Positions 47,867 to 58,923 of a stretch of 64,000 nt of DNA are shown one piece after another. Under the pieces are notes generated by a model. The model ran no database searches. It was given only the letters and a program-made list of their open reading frames with translations, and was not told where the DNA came from. The position numbers and the translations under genes are program-made. How positions within the stretch are numbered: position 1 is the stretch's first letter; every line of letters begins with the position of its first letter. Origin of the DNA: Sclerotinia nivalis (taxonomy: Eukaryota > Ascomycota > Leotiomycetes > Helotiales > Sclerotiniaceae); NCBI GenBank assembly GCA_029531795.1, contig JAPEIS010000001.1:806001-870000 (forward strand). Reading direction: 5' to 3'.

Positions 47867-50151
47867 TGGAATTCGGAATACCATCGATGGACGGAGGAAA
47901 GAAAGTTGAGTTCTCCATCATGGAGATGTAAAGGTTGCAATTTGAAGTTTGATTTTAGGATGCTGAAATGGTGTATAATAGTACAACGTATTGCACTCCA
48001 CAATCCTAGATCGTTCCAGTAGCAGGCCTTCGCAAAGACTTCTGATTGAGGAGAGGAGCATTCCTGTAAGATCAATAGTTATTTGTGCTCGCTCATTTAA
48101 GTCGAATTGATTATCTTTTTGGCTCGCAAGTGACCGCAAATTGTCTAACTAGAAAATGGACTACTCGACCATCCTCTTGGCAAGTATTTCAGACACTCCA
48201 TCTTGCAGTATTGCAATGATGACATTCATTCTTGCTGTTTCCATTACCTTTGACGGATGCGTGAAAGCGCATGGTAGTTGTTGACAAGGTTGTGATGGAA
48301 TTTGATGCCATTACTTCCCGAGTACTCGATATCCACTTTACATTCCCACCCCACCCAAACCCCCCACTTTCTCCCTACCAGCTCTATCGCTACCTATTCA
48401 TGCACCACCCATGCGTCACAACGGTAATGTTAAAGCGGCTCTATCTAAAATGAGCTCCTCTATCCCATCAGCTTTGCGAAATCTGTGCCAAGAGCTTGGA
48501 AGCGAGCCGATTAAGCCAATCAGAGAGCAAGCGTATACTTGCTATATAAAACAACTCTTATTTGTATGGTTTTTGATAACATATAACCTATCTTTTTCTA
48601 TTTTAAAACTCGGGTATGTTAAAGTGTGTTTCTTGAAGATGCTTTCAAAAAAGGCAGAGCGGATATGAAGGCCATCCAGAAGTGGTGAAGAGGCGATAGT
48701 TGAGGCGATGGTCTCATGCGACAATTGAAGAGGAGCAGGGGACAACTACGCATGAGCGCTGGATATTAGTAAAGAGAGATAGAGAGGAGGATAGCGTATT
48801 TCGCTTGGATTCTCCCGCTTTTCTTGAGCTAGCTTGCATCGATCATGACGCGGAATCGGGACGAACTCAACCAGATGGAGACGAATTTAACTCACATGTC
48901 AAGGTGGTGAAGCCGAAGGAGCAAGTGGAAGAAAGGCATGTCGAGATTGCTGTTGGACCGAGCACACTTACTACTTGCAATTCCTCCAACCATACTACGG
49001 AAGGAGAGGCGACGAAGCTTTCGCTGGGGGCAATTGAGAGAAGATGGAACGGACAGGTGGAAGAAGGTGTTTCAAGAGATAGCCCACCACCAGGGAAGGA
49101 AGCTGCCAGCCTTACTGCACCAGGGTGAAGGAGCTCACTTGACTTGTAGTATGTTTACTCCTGGCATTTCTTCCTCTTTCGTTCCTCGTACTTTGGTCGC
49201 TCTTTCCGTTTTTTTGGTCCTATTCCCTTTCTACAAAGGTTTAAAGCTAATACTGTCCAAATAGGGTGCTCAGCAGCCTCGAACATTTCCCAAAATATGC
49301 TTCCCATTTTCGATTTCGGTATTTCTGACTGCAAGCTAAGTTTCCATGACGACGCTTCAGGTGGAGGATGGTTTGTGGAGGATGGTTTGTGAAGGTGACC
49401 AATTTTGAGAAGGGCAGAGAACAGTGGGGGTAGCTCTTGCGAGGTATGATCCAAGGCAAAAATCAAAGGCCATCGAGACTCTGAGCGTAACTCTCAGCGT
49501 GGCGTGACCGACTTGTAATGTATTGTTCAAGCTTTTGTATTGCCATTGTATCCAACTTGACTGCTTTCAAACTTTATGAAGAATTTCTCCATTGAATTCC
49601 AAGAAACTTCATCGTGCGAGACGCTTAGTAAGATGCAACTTGTTGGCAGATTATCGAACGTCGGCGTTGTCTGACTTATTTGGCTGCAGCGGCGATTGAT
49701 CTTGCGAGAGCTCTCAAAGAACGGAAAAGTTGACTAATCAACCACAGTGGAGAAACCCTTAGGAGTATCAGTAAGCTTTGGAGATGGGGAATCAGCCGGA
49801 CGTATTGTTTGTATCTGCTCGTGGAGAGAGCCTCTGGTTTTTGGATGATGCTTAACCGCGTGCTTCGCTCTACGTGGAAACGAGTGGTGGCAGAGGCCGG
49901 GAGAGTTGCCATTGACATTGCCTTCATTCAGGACAAATGTGAAAATCAAGGTGTCAGTATGCAGACGCAAAAGGATCACACCTAGAACCTCTGTAGAGTT
50001 ACAATAGTCTCATTATCTACATCTGCATTACTGATAGAAAGGCAGATTCAACAATAGCTCGTTTGAATCCTGGAGCACGACCCAACATCGCGAGCCCTGG
50101 CATAATCACTGGTACGACTGTAAGTAAAGAATGGCATCCCGGGAATAAGCT
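47867..50151. other. Gene-poor stretch
   Basis: No domain was recognised. A plus-strand frame of 142 codons at 48700-49128 is hydrophilic and lacks family features. A phase-shifted frame next to it contains GTDRWKKVFQEIAHHQGRK, which faintly recalls RNase H regions of retroelements. A 17-bp direct repeat (GGTGGAGGATGGTTTGT) lies around 49362-49391. Confidence 0.4.
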
Positions 50152-51543
50152 TTACCTACTCATCATGAAATGGTCCACATCGAAGTTGTACATTGGGGTA
50201 TTTGGACTTGAGCTTAGCATTGTGGATTCTGTCTTGTCAGTAATCTGTATATTGCAATAGTAAATACCCGCAAAGAAATACACACCTCCTCCTGCACTTC
50301 GAATGGCTAGAGCATTACCACCATGAAGATTGCAACTTTGAAATCCTCTCCCGGTGCTTGCCAGCCCAGTGACGGCAATGTCTATGGGCACATCGGTGGT
50401 ATTGAACGGCGATGAGTCCGTCAGAAAGATGCCTTTTCCCTCCAGGTAGCCTTGGACATCAGCACAATCGAACCACTCCCCGTCAAACCCAAGAGTCCGA
50501 AGTTGAGTTTCTCTCTCATCTTGCTCGTCCACCCTATGTCCACCTCTATCTCTTGGTGGAAGCCCCAATAATCGTCTCGGAAGTCTCGTGTTTGGAGAGG
50601 CTATACTGTTTCCCCACTCATCTTTCCTTGGGAAATGCTTTCCCGCTCCTCCAATGGCATAGAACGGCAAATTTTGCATTTCTAACGATTCATTTGCCCC
50701 AGCACGCACAAGTTTGTTGAAGTAAGGAGCCATTTGAGCTTTATCCCGTATACATGGAACGAGGCGAAAGAGGCGATAGATGTCTTTAGGATCTGAACGC
50801 GGATTTATGAATAAACGGTAGGCATGCTCAAGGCAGTATCGTTGCAACCTACGCGAGAACATAGGCTCGTGGAAACTGTATGTAATGCTTCCTCCGAATA
50901 TCCTCTCTTCACTTCGTAGTCTAGAAGGAGTCATACCTAGGCCATCTTGATTGATAGGATACGAGAATGATGTCTCAATGGATGAGTCCATCGATGGAGT
51001 TCTGACACTGAAATTGCTGCAGTCATGATAGCCAAATGCTGATACTTGAGGCGGGTTTTGTTCGTTGACCGCAATGCTCTGTTTTGATGAAAATTGACTC
51101 AGACGGTCAGGCCTAGAAAATAGATGGCCATGTAGTCTACTCAGTTGTACTGAGACTTCGGGGTGAGTTTCTTGCAAGTTCGACTGCGCCGTGCTTTCAT
51201 AACACTTAGATAATAACTCCGTCGTTTTCGCTAGTTTCTGTTCGAGTTCTGCTATTCGAGTCTTGTAGCCTTCAAGAGCTGCTTCTTTTTTCTGCCGATG
51301 GGTTTTCTGCGCTGCCCGATTTTGTAACCGGCGCCCCTATTTCGAGCAATATATCAGTTCAATGACCAAAGTATCTAAATAATGCATCCTGACCTTGGAG
51401 AGTTTGGCATCTTCAGATGCTTCAATCCGCGGTCTGCCGCGCTTTCGACGTGGTTGAAGTGGTTCTCTTTCGGAGTTTTCATATTCGAGAGTTCCCGCAA
51501 TTTTTCTCCCTTGTATCGGTTCAACAGAACGTGGATTCTCCAT
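50152..51543 (-). CDS. bZIP transcription factor
   Basis: Exons 51543-51394 and 51336-50152 give 444 residues; the frame stays open upstream to an in-frame Met at 51672 (487 residues). The basic region follows an AT-hook-like RRKRGRPR: RLQNRAAQKTHRQKK carries the NxxAAxxxR signature near 56-64, and a short leucine zipper (LEGYKTRIAELEQKLAKTTE) comes next. The C-terminal two thirds contain conserved blocks RRLQRYCLEHAYRLF, YRLFRLVPCIRD, LPFYAIGGAGKHFP and LGFDGEWFDC, seen, as I recall, in a class of uncharacterised fungal bZIP proteins. It is nuclear by inference; targets are unknown. Confidence 0.85.
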
Positions 51544-51994
51544 GCTCTTGAACTGCCTCTCAATAAATGATTTAGAGCTCTTTAGACTGAAAAGTTGTCT
51601 TAAATTGAAAGAATAATCTAAGGTTACATTCCAACCCCACCTAATTCCCACTTTCACTTCAACTTCGTACATGGTTTAAATAAACCTCACTTCATATCTA
51701 TGCTTCACAAATGCTTAGTAATGCTACTTTAACTTTATTTTTAGTATTTTATATAGTCTCTACCTATAAGAATTACTTTACTATATCGATATATCGATCC
51801 CCTATACTCTTAATAAGCTCTTAAATTGTCTTATTCCATTAGCTGCCATCAGGACCAGCTTTAAGTTACTTAGTAAGCGAAGTCCTAACATAGAACACTA
51901 AAATAAGAACGCGTGTTAATATGTTAACAAGCACTTAAAAACACTGTTTTTTATACCATAACTAACCAATCGTAGGAAGTACTCTTGGAGTAGT

Positions 51995-52020
51995 TCCTGG
52001 GAGTCACTTGACTCCCAGGA
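51995..52020. repeat. 26-bp near-perfect palindrome
   Basis: TCCTGGGAGTCA and its exact complement flank a CT spacer. The core TCCTGGGAG/CTCCCAGGA is the same unit that is tandemly repeated at 43597-43712, so the two places share a dispersed palindromic motif. Confidence 0.65.
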
Positions 52021-52392
52021 GCTATGCTGCTCCCGAGCCTCAGGCAGGTTGCAAGAGAGGTAGAAATTTTCATAAGAACTTCCTACAAGACGAGCTCTTG
52101 CGCTGGTTTCAATTTCTGGAACTAGGTCCGCCACAAGCCTCATTGATCAGCGGCAGGTATAAAAAAGCGCGGCCCGTACCGCTCCGAATAAAAAATGCGC
52201 AACTTCAACTTAATCATTTTGTAACCGTTTCCGTCGTGTTTTCTTATATAAATCCAATAAAGAATCAAAATATATAAAACAAAAAATAATCATCAAACAA
52301 ATCAAAATGAAGATTATATTGGATTTACTGAACAAATTATAGATGGAAATAATGCAAACTACAATTTATTTATATAATATAAACCTTTTGAA

Positions 52393-52605
52393 TGTCACGG
52401 GGTCCCCGTATATGGTATACGGAGACCGCTCGGGTTCCGACCCGTAGGAGTCGGACCTCGGATAAGTGTAGGCTAGCCCCGGTCGGGGCTAGCGCTACAC
52501 ATAAATGTGTTTAAGGAACCGTTCCTTCTATAGAAACGTAGCTCTTCGAGCTACGTCTTATCAATAAAAGTGATTTCTGTTATCCTGTCTGCTGCCTCCG
52601 TGATA
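52393..52605 (+). mobile_element. Solo LTR (213 bp) with target duplication, copy 2
   Basis: This is essentially identical to 42118-42330, with the same ends TGTCACGG and CCGTGATA. It is flanked by TTGAA on both sides, a 5-bp target duplication distinct from that of copy 1. The near identity in RIP-mutated surroundings points to a recent insertion. Confidence 0.85.
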
Positions 52606-53759
52606 TTGAAGATCAAATCCTTTAAATCTTCAAATGAAGTATTTGATATATAATTTTGTAATTACTAATAATATATTTGATATTTATAAATCTCTATATA
52701 GATCATTAATAAATATAACGGAAACGAATATAAAATGATTAAATTGAAGTTGCGTATTTTATTCTAAATTAGATTGAATCGGAATGATTATATAGACTCT
52801 TTTGTAGTCACGTTACCCGCCTCCTTTTTGGTACGGTAACTATAACTTTAAAGATTGCTTTCTGGCTTTCTATTATTTCTCTTTCTTCTTCCTTTTATCT
52901 TTTGTATTCCAGATTTTCTTTTTGAGATCTTGAAGAGATCAAGTATAAAAATAAATCCTATTGTTTATTCCCTTATAGTAAAAGCAATCGTACAATTTCC
53001 CTTCCCAATTGATTGATCTCTTTCCACTCTCTTAAATCTTTACCAAAAAATTTGTTCTGATGTTCCCAATAAACAATCAACTCCATCCTTCTTATCGGGT
53101 TTCAAAACGATCTGAATTGATCCTTTAGATGGGATTACCTCAGATGATTCGCCTTTTTCTATATCGTCTACACTTTCTCTTAAGGAGCTAACTCTGATCG
53201 GGTATGAACCGGAGATAGAACCAGAAATATACTAATTGACTTCAGAGGAAATATATTGATCTCTACTAACAGATTTATGAAAACTGGTAGGTGCTTGATT
53301 GCTAGCAATTGGATCGGTGCTAAAATCAGAGGCTAGCCTTTTACGTATGGCGTTAAGCTTCTTTTCTGGGAATTCCTCGTGTTTTTTTCATATAGATCTG
53401 TGCCTCCTCGATGAGATCTCTTTCGATCCTATGAACACAACCTCATATTTCAAGAAGCCACTCTTCTTTTTTATCCGGGTGGCGAACTGCTTAGCCTTGC
53501 CGAAAAAGCTTCGAGTTGCACCGTGCCCTCTCAAGCGGGAGCAAAAAGTGGCCGATGTCTGCCAAAATCGGCCGTTTCTCTTTCGGATGAAAGATATCCC
53601 TCTGTCGCGACAAACTTTTCCAGAACGTTAAACCTCTACAGTTGTCAGCCCTAGTATCTAAACGGAACCCGCTCCTTTATCGCCGCCGCTGCAGCCGCCG
53701 TAAATCCTTACGTTATCTCCTTCGACGGGATGATCGTCCTCAAGTTTCCACTTACGCCG

Positions 53760-54087
53760 CGAGAAGCGCGAATAGAAGCACTTACAGAAGCTCGCCAAAG
53801 CCGCCCAAACATCCTTTGCCAAGGGTGCCCTCCAGCAGGGCCAAATTCGATTCTTGACCACAATTAATAACGAAGCCAAAGTTCAACGATCAACCAAATT
53901 GTTAGTACTGGGAAAGGCGAAGGTTATGAGTTATGAGAACCTCGAGGAAGTACGAGTGAAGTGTGCTGAAAAAGAGGCTGCCAAAGAAGCCAAAGAAGCC
54001 AAAGGCAAGGGCAAACGTGGTCGGAAGCGCAAGAGTGCTGTGCTAGAGGCAGAGGCGCCAGAGCCAAATATCAAGGTGCGAGGATGA
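53760..54087 (+). mobile_element. pogo/Fot1-like transposase C-terminal remnant
   Basis: The plus frame ending at 54087 encodes the tail of a fungal pogo-family transposase: KAAQTSFAKGALQQGQIRFL, NNEAKVQRSTKLLVLGKAKV, MSYENLEEVRVKCAEK and a basic KGKGKRGRKRKSAVLE end. These blocks are, as I recall, characteristic of the last 100 residues of Fot1-like DDE transposases. The catalytic domain is missing, and the frame upstream of about 53830 is broken. Frames at 53299-53631 are not recognised. Confidence 0.7.
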
Positions 54088-54748
54088 GCAAAGCGCCAGC
54101 GGCAGACACAGCGAAAGCTTCAGTGGTGCAGATAAGAACCTATCTTTAATTTATCATCCACATTTATCATATTTCAATTCTCCCTATGGAGACTGGGGGG
54201 CTATGAAAACACTGATCTTTAGAATAAGGACCCAATTTCCCCCAAATAAAGCCATCTTTCGAAACTGCCTCAAAATTAAGAAACAACCCCTTGCTACATA
54301 TTATCGTGATGCAGATACCGGTGATATAGAGAAATGAGAATTTGTTGATGGCTGAGGGTGAATAAGATACAGCACCTCACTCCAAACTAAGTTTCCTTCT
54401 GTACGTATAATCTAGAATTGGCGCCATCTCAGCTCTTAGTGGTAAGTCCCATTGTTGTGGTAACACCCCCGTCTGTTTGCCCTAGGGCCTTTAGTCCAGA
54501 TACCCCAGTAGTTCGTAAAGTAGGCACACACCTGCTTCTGAATAAGTTCTTTGTGTAAGGCCACCATATCCACCACAAGCTTTCTGATAGTATTTGTATC
54601 CGAGTCGATGTTATTGGATTATCGCTAATCTGCAGGCTCTAAGAGAAGATATTGATCCTTGCTATTCGCCGGCTACGAAGAATAGGATATTGTATAAGGG
54701 ACATATCAGGAAGCGACCTTTAATCGTCAGTACTGGTTTGCATTTCAA

Positions 54749-55342
54749 TCATCCAATACATACTTCAGAGGGGAACCCAAATAGCTCAAAGTAAGCTGTC
54801 ATCTTTCCTTTGGGTGTTTTACCATTTGTGAAAAACCATGAATACTTTTGCATAAAGGTATCAATGTCCGAAAATGCTGATGCGGTTTGATGCGTCTGTA
54901 GTTCTACCTCACCAACCCAGTGGCCAAAATCCGTCGAATCTAACATGATGGAAAATTGATTGTCTGCGAGATAGGTTTCTCTCTTTGTGCGATACCGACA
55001 TATTCTCGTTAAGCCAAAATTGGTATCTGGACCAACTTCATATCCTACATGCGCGCAGGTCCTAACCAGTCTCTTGATCTCATCAACCTTATTGGTCTCG
55101 TAAAAGGAAGATCGAAGAAAGTCGCCGTCTTGACGACGTTTGGCCTCCCAGGTTTTATCGCGTTTTCGTATCCATACGCCGCTCTTTGATAGCAGATTGG
55201 CAGAGTCGAAATATTCGTCTTCAAAGCACTCGTTACGTTGATAAGTCAGATTGCGAAATGGTGGCTGCCCTTGGTTCATGCGGAACCGTGCAAGCAGGGC
55301 TGGGTTAAAGGCAAACTTCCGCTCAATCTCGTAAAGTGGCAT
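54749..55342 (-). CDS. CYTH-domain triphosphatase (thiamine-triphosphatase-like)
   Basis: A single-exon gene of 197 residues starts MPLYEIERKF. The ExExK signature at residues 5-9 (EIERK) is diagnostic of the CYTH tunnel-fold superfamily, which binds triphosphates through metal ions. Further typical elements are FEDEYFDSANLLSKSGVWIRKR, TWEAKRR, the basic RYRTKRETY and the acidic HWVGEVELQ strand. Length and order match animal thiamine triphosphatase. An upstream in-frame Met at 55369 exists but would add a non-conserved extension. The gene lies 285 bp downstream of viperin on the same strand. Given its neighbours, a nucleotide or nucleotide-analogue triphosphate could be the substrate; this is inference. 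Confidence 0.85.
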   Translation of the reverse strand: MPLYEIERKFAFNPALLARFRMNQGQPPFRNLTYQRNECFEDEYFDSANLLSKSGVWIRKRDKTWEAKRRQDGDFLRSSFYETNKVDEIKRLVRTCAHVGYEVGPDTNFGLTRICRYRTKRETYLADNQFSIMLDSTDFGHWVGEVELQTHQTASAFSDIDTFMQKYSWFFTNGKTPKGKMTAYFELFGFPSEVCIG

Positions 55343-55626
55343 AATAGGTTTGGTAAACAGATAAATCACGACTCGCTTTCAGAAGGTGAAATACAGATAC
55401 AACGGTTGGTATGTAAGTCGGCAGCCATGAACAATACAATCGCTTGAGCATAACGGTGTCATAATTGATGAAGTAGCCGTACTTTAGCCGAAGATAAAGC
55501 CCCAATAATTACACTGGACCCCACCCCAACACGCCAAATACATCCCGTGGTATTAACCTTACGATTTCCAATATTATGAAAAAGCCCAATTCCTTCAAAC
55601 CCGTTAAACATTATTCGCGTTCACAT

Positions 55627-56583
55627 TCACCAATCCAGCAGCTTAGCACTATCCTCATGTATTGCCTTGGTCCAATCATAAATGCCACCACGGTGTATAA
55701 AGTTCTTCTCGTCCCAAAAGACACTCTGAAGAGCCTTCTCAACTCCAACCTCGAGTATTGATGCCGAGGGATCGTTTCCCTTATCAAGAAACCTCATGTA
55801 TTCGTCCAAAATAAGATAGGAGTCTTTCATGACGTTGTTCGGTTCTGCCACAAAGCCATCGATGGTAGAATGCTTATCACAAAACTGTTTAAATTGATTG
55901 TCTGAGATGACAAACCGGGTTGCATCCCGAAGAGTAACATCCGAATCGTTTTCACCCTTGACCACAAGCACTTGGAAGCATTTCCAACGAAAGGGTGCTA
56001 TGGCCTGAATATCCGTGCGCATATCCTCTTCAAAGTTGTACTTGTTTACCACAGTATTGACCTTAAACTTGATTCCGTGCTCCTGGCAGATAATCCGAAG
56101 TTGGGTAAATTTCTCCAGATGAGATCCTCTGCCACGTCCAATCTTCACATTTGTTGCCTCGTCAAAGGAGTCGCACGAAACCGCGATAATGTCAATAAAC
56201 CGTCCAAACGTGGCAAGGAATTGCGGCTTCACCAAACTTCCATTTGTCACAATCGAAACCGATTCAAGCCCCAATTCAGTCTTGCAGAACCTTGCTAGCT
56301 CTCCTACAAATTTCGGATACATCATCGGCTCCCCACCAGCAAAGTTCAGTTTCTTCATCCCAGCCTGTTTGAGAAGTGACAGACCCTTCTTGGCGTCTTC
56401 CAATGGAAGGATATATGATGTTTTCGCAGTATGAAAGCAGAAACCACACTCATAGTTACATTTTCTGGTCAAATGATAATTGACCGAGATCGGAACAGGT
56501 GAGACGCATTTTTGGTTTCCCTTTCGGTAAAAAATGACGATAACCAAAATCATGACAAGGACGATGATGAGAATTGATGTCAT
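55627..56583 (-). CDS. RSAD2-like: Viperin (RSAD2-like radical SAM nucleotide dehydratase)
   Basis: An uninterrupted frame of 318 residues. A hydrophobic anchor at about 4-18 is followed by the radical SAM cluster motif CNYECGFC (Cys 42, 46 and 49), then FHTAKTS, the GGEP motif at 83-86, the SIVTNGSL strand and the VSCDSFDE block. The C-terminal part, with MKDSYLILDEYMRFL, RGGIYDW and a final LDW, closely parallels vertebrate viperin, including the extreme C-terminus needed for iron-sulfur cluster loading. Viperins convert CTP (or another NTP) to the 3'-deoxy-3',4'-didehydro form, a chain terminator of viral RNA polymerases. The start at 56583 gives a short anchor; the same frame stays open to a Met at 56865, adding 94 non-conserved residues. 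It is divergent from the nucleotide kinase at 57110 and followed by the CYTH gene. Confidence 0.93.
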   Translation of the reverse strand: MTSILIIVLVMILVIVIFYRKGNQKCVSPVPISVNYHLTRKCNYECGFCFHTAKTSYILPLEDAKKGLSLLKQAGMKKLNFAGGEPMMYPKFVGELARFCKTELGLESVSIVTNGSLVKPQFLATFGRFIDIIAVSCDSFDEATNVKIGRGRGSHLEKFTQLRIICQEHGIKFKVNTVVNKYNFEEDMRTDIQAIAPFRWKCFQVLVVKGENDSDVTLRDATRFVISDNQFKQFCDKHSTIDGFVAEPNNVMKDSYLILDEYMRFLDKGNDPSASILEVGVEKALQSVFWDEKNFIHRGGIYDWTKAIHEDSAKLLDW

Positions 56584-57109
56584 GTTCTTCGATGTGTTTG
56601 TGTTATGTGTGGTATTTTTGAGCTGGGAAATGTTCGAGGGAGTTTCAGAAGGGTTCGATGAGTTGCGATATAGATATAATGGAGGTAAGTCAGTTATGGC
56701 TGCTTGCAGATATGCCGTGGCAAACAAAACGACCTTCTCTTTAAGGATGTATCTTCCTTGAATGTTTGTGAAACCTTGGCTCACATTTATGGGAAGGCTT
56801 GCATATAAGGTCATATGATTATAGAGAGAATCGTATAAGGGGCCGTATAAAATAGAAATAATCAAGAATAAGTTTTATCAAATAGACTAAAGTACTTTAC
56901 ACTTTGAACCTTATCATTTGATACCAACAAGAACATCTATTTGCTTCTTTTTCCTTTCAATATTTGATCTTGAAGCATCCCCCCAATTCAGAAGGTCGAA
57001 CGCCAAATTCCATTACCTATTGGAATTGTATTCTATTGTATTGGCAACTTATATGTTAGGACCAACCGAGTTAATTTAATCTTTTGAATCAGATACTTGA
57101 CATAGTCAA
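56584..57109. promoter_or_regulatory. Shared divergent promoter of viperin and the nucleotide kinase
   Basis: The starts of viperin (minus) and kinase (plus) are 526 bp apart with no other gene between them. This layout supports co-regulation. The segment includes AT-rich stretches and several TATA-like words near 56810-56890; I could not identify a specific operator. Confidence 0.55.
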
Positions 57110-57871
57110 ATGGATGAACAGTGTAATGAGATGGAGATTTCACCTCGAAATCATAGTCTTCTGATATATGTTATTGGTAAGCCTAAGTAAGCTGCGAAAG
57201 ATTTGTGTTGGTGGAATTAACAGATTCTAGGGTGTCCAGGATCAGGAAAAGGGACGTTGTGTAATCTCTTGGTGCAAGATTATGGCTGTTACCATGTCTC
57301 AGTCGGTGATCTGCTACGAAATTTAAGAGATCAAAACGATCAGAGTCTTGATATTAAGGATTACATTCGAGAGGGTAAACTAGTGCCCACGGCAACAATA
57401 GTCAACATCGTGAAGCGTGCTATTATAGGCAAGCTAGGAACCTATCATGCCATTATTATAGATGGGTTCCCACGAAGGCTCGATCAGGGAATCGCCAGCG
57501 AAGATCAGGCAAGAGATCAATAACCCGAAATGTTGCATGCTTCTGATTTTTTTGTAGCTAGGCAAACCAGATCTTGTTCTTTTTTTCGACTGCGAGAAGG
57601 CTGTTGCAAAAGAGCGGTATTTGACACGAAAATTGGAAGGGAGACTTGACGATAACGAGGAAATCTTTCATCAACGATATAATGAGTTTGGGCGCTTAAA
57701 TCCGGCCATCGTGGATTATTACCGGGACCTTGGAATACTGCTTGACGTATATTTAGATATCTTCGGTTTTAGAAAATGCTAATGGTATTCTAGATTAAAA
57801 CGAACGATAAAACAACTGTTAGTTATCAAAATCTTATCGAAATGTTAAAGTCGAACGGAAAATGGATGTAA
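57110..57871 (+). CDS. UMP-CMP/adenylate-kinase-family nucleoside monophosphate kinase
   Basis: Exons 57110-57176, 57231-57508, 57558-57746 and 57794-57871 close in phase and give 203 residues, the usual size of UMP-CMP kinases. The P-loop is GCPGSGKGT at 23-31. Next come VSVGDLLR, the NMP-binding GKLVPTATIV, IIDGFPRR and the short lid RKLEGRLDDNEE near 140-150, a short-lid form typical of UMP-CMP kinases. The second intron begins with GC (GCAAGA), as no GT donor fits. It should phosphorylate a pyrimidine monophosphate with ATP in the cytosol. CMPK2 is the neighbour of viperin in vertebrates, and kinases accompany some prokaryotic viperins, so it plausibly feeds CTP or UTP to viperin. Confidence 0.88.
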
Positions 57872-58885
57872 GAGAGAATGAGAGGCCGATTATTTCTCGC
57901 ATTAATCTGAGGAAGGGAAGAGAGGGGAAAGAGGGGACAGAGGGGACAGACGGGAGGGAGAGGCTGGGAAGACGCGTACAAATGGCCCCCTCGCTTGGTT
58001 GACATTTCTGTAAGGTTTACAATAAAAAAGCCAACAAAATAAAAAATTGACAGTACAGATCACATCCCATCTCTACTCGCAAGATAATACGTAATTACTT
58101 TTGGGGTTTCTGAGAAGATTGTACCTAGGTCAAATCTGCGGGGGTAAAATAAGGCTGATATGCTGTCGCTAACGAAAGCTATGACTCACACAAAAGATGG
58201 AGAAGAGGCGGGGTAATGTAGTAGTAATGGATATTCGAACAGGATTTTGTACAGCATATATTGAAGGAGATGCAACAATCATCTAATCTAACCTTTCATA
58301 CTACAAAAACACTTAAAAACACGGGTGGTCAATGCACACCTACGAACTTTTCTTTGAAATATCACGTGGAACCTTTCGAAATTCTTTAAATTTAATACAG
58401 ATCGAAAAATAATTGAATGAATTAAAAAATAATAATAAGAATTGGGGCTTTCAAATGATATATATTATTCCTCCGGAGGACGAATTGCGAGGTAGGTTTT
58501 GAGGTGCTTCAAAAATAATAAAAGGAATGGCAGCTCCTCTTATTATTTTCGGCACCGAGGGGCCGGACTCAAAACTCGCCATTGATGATATAAACATAGA
58601 TGCTAAAGATACCACTTCAAATGCTAATTGCGATTGGATGCTGTCAGACAACCGGCACGACGGAGAAGTGGAGGCTCTTGCTTCAGAGCCTACTTCGACG
58701 AGGAGACAGCGAGAGCTTTTGGAGGATCGCATTTCCAAGTCAGAAGATGGGTATTAGATTTTTAGAAGGGTAATGGGTAGCGCGACTCGTTAGATTGGGC
58801 CATTTCGGGATTTAGTACGGAGGTTGTGCAATACATATTCGGGTGATGAGTGGGAGGGTATGGCGGGACAAGGATTCTCATTCAG

Positions 58886-58923
<38 letters not shown>

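Noticed and set aside
48700..49264. Overlapping frames of 142 and 108 codons
   Set aside because: No domain; possibly fragments of a retroelement, but the similarity is too weak to annotate.
50000..50090. tRNA B-box-like GTTTGAATCC
   Set aside because: No A box at the right distance and no acceptor-stem pairing.
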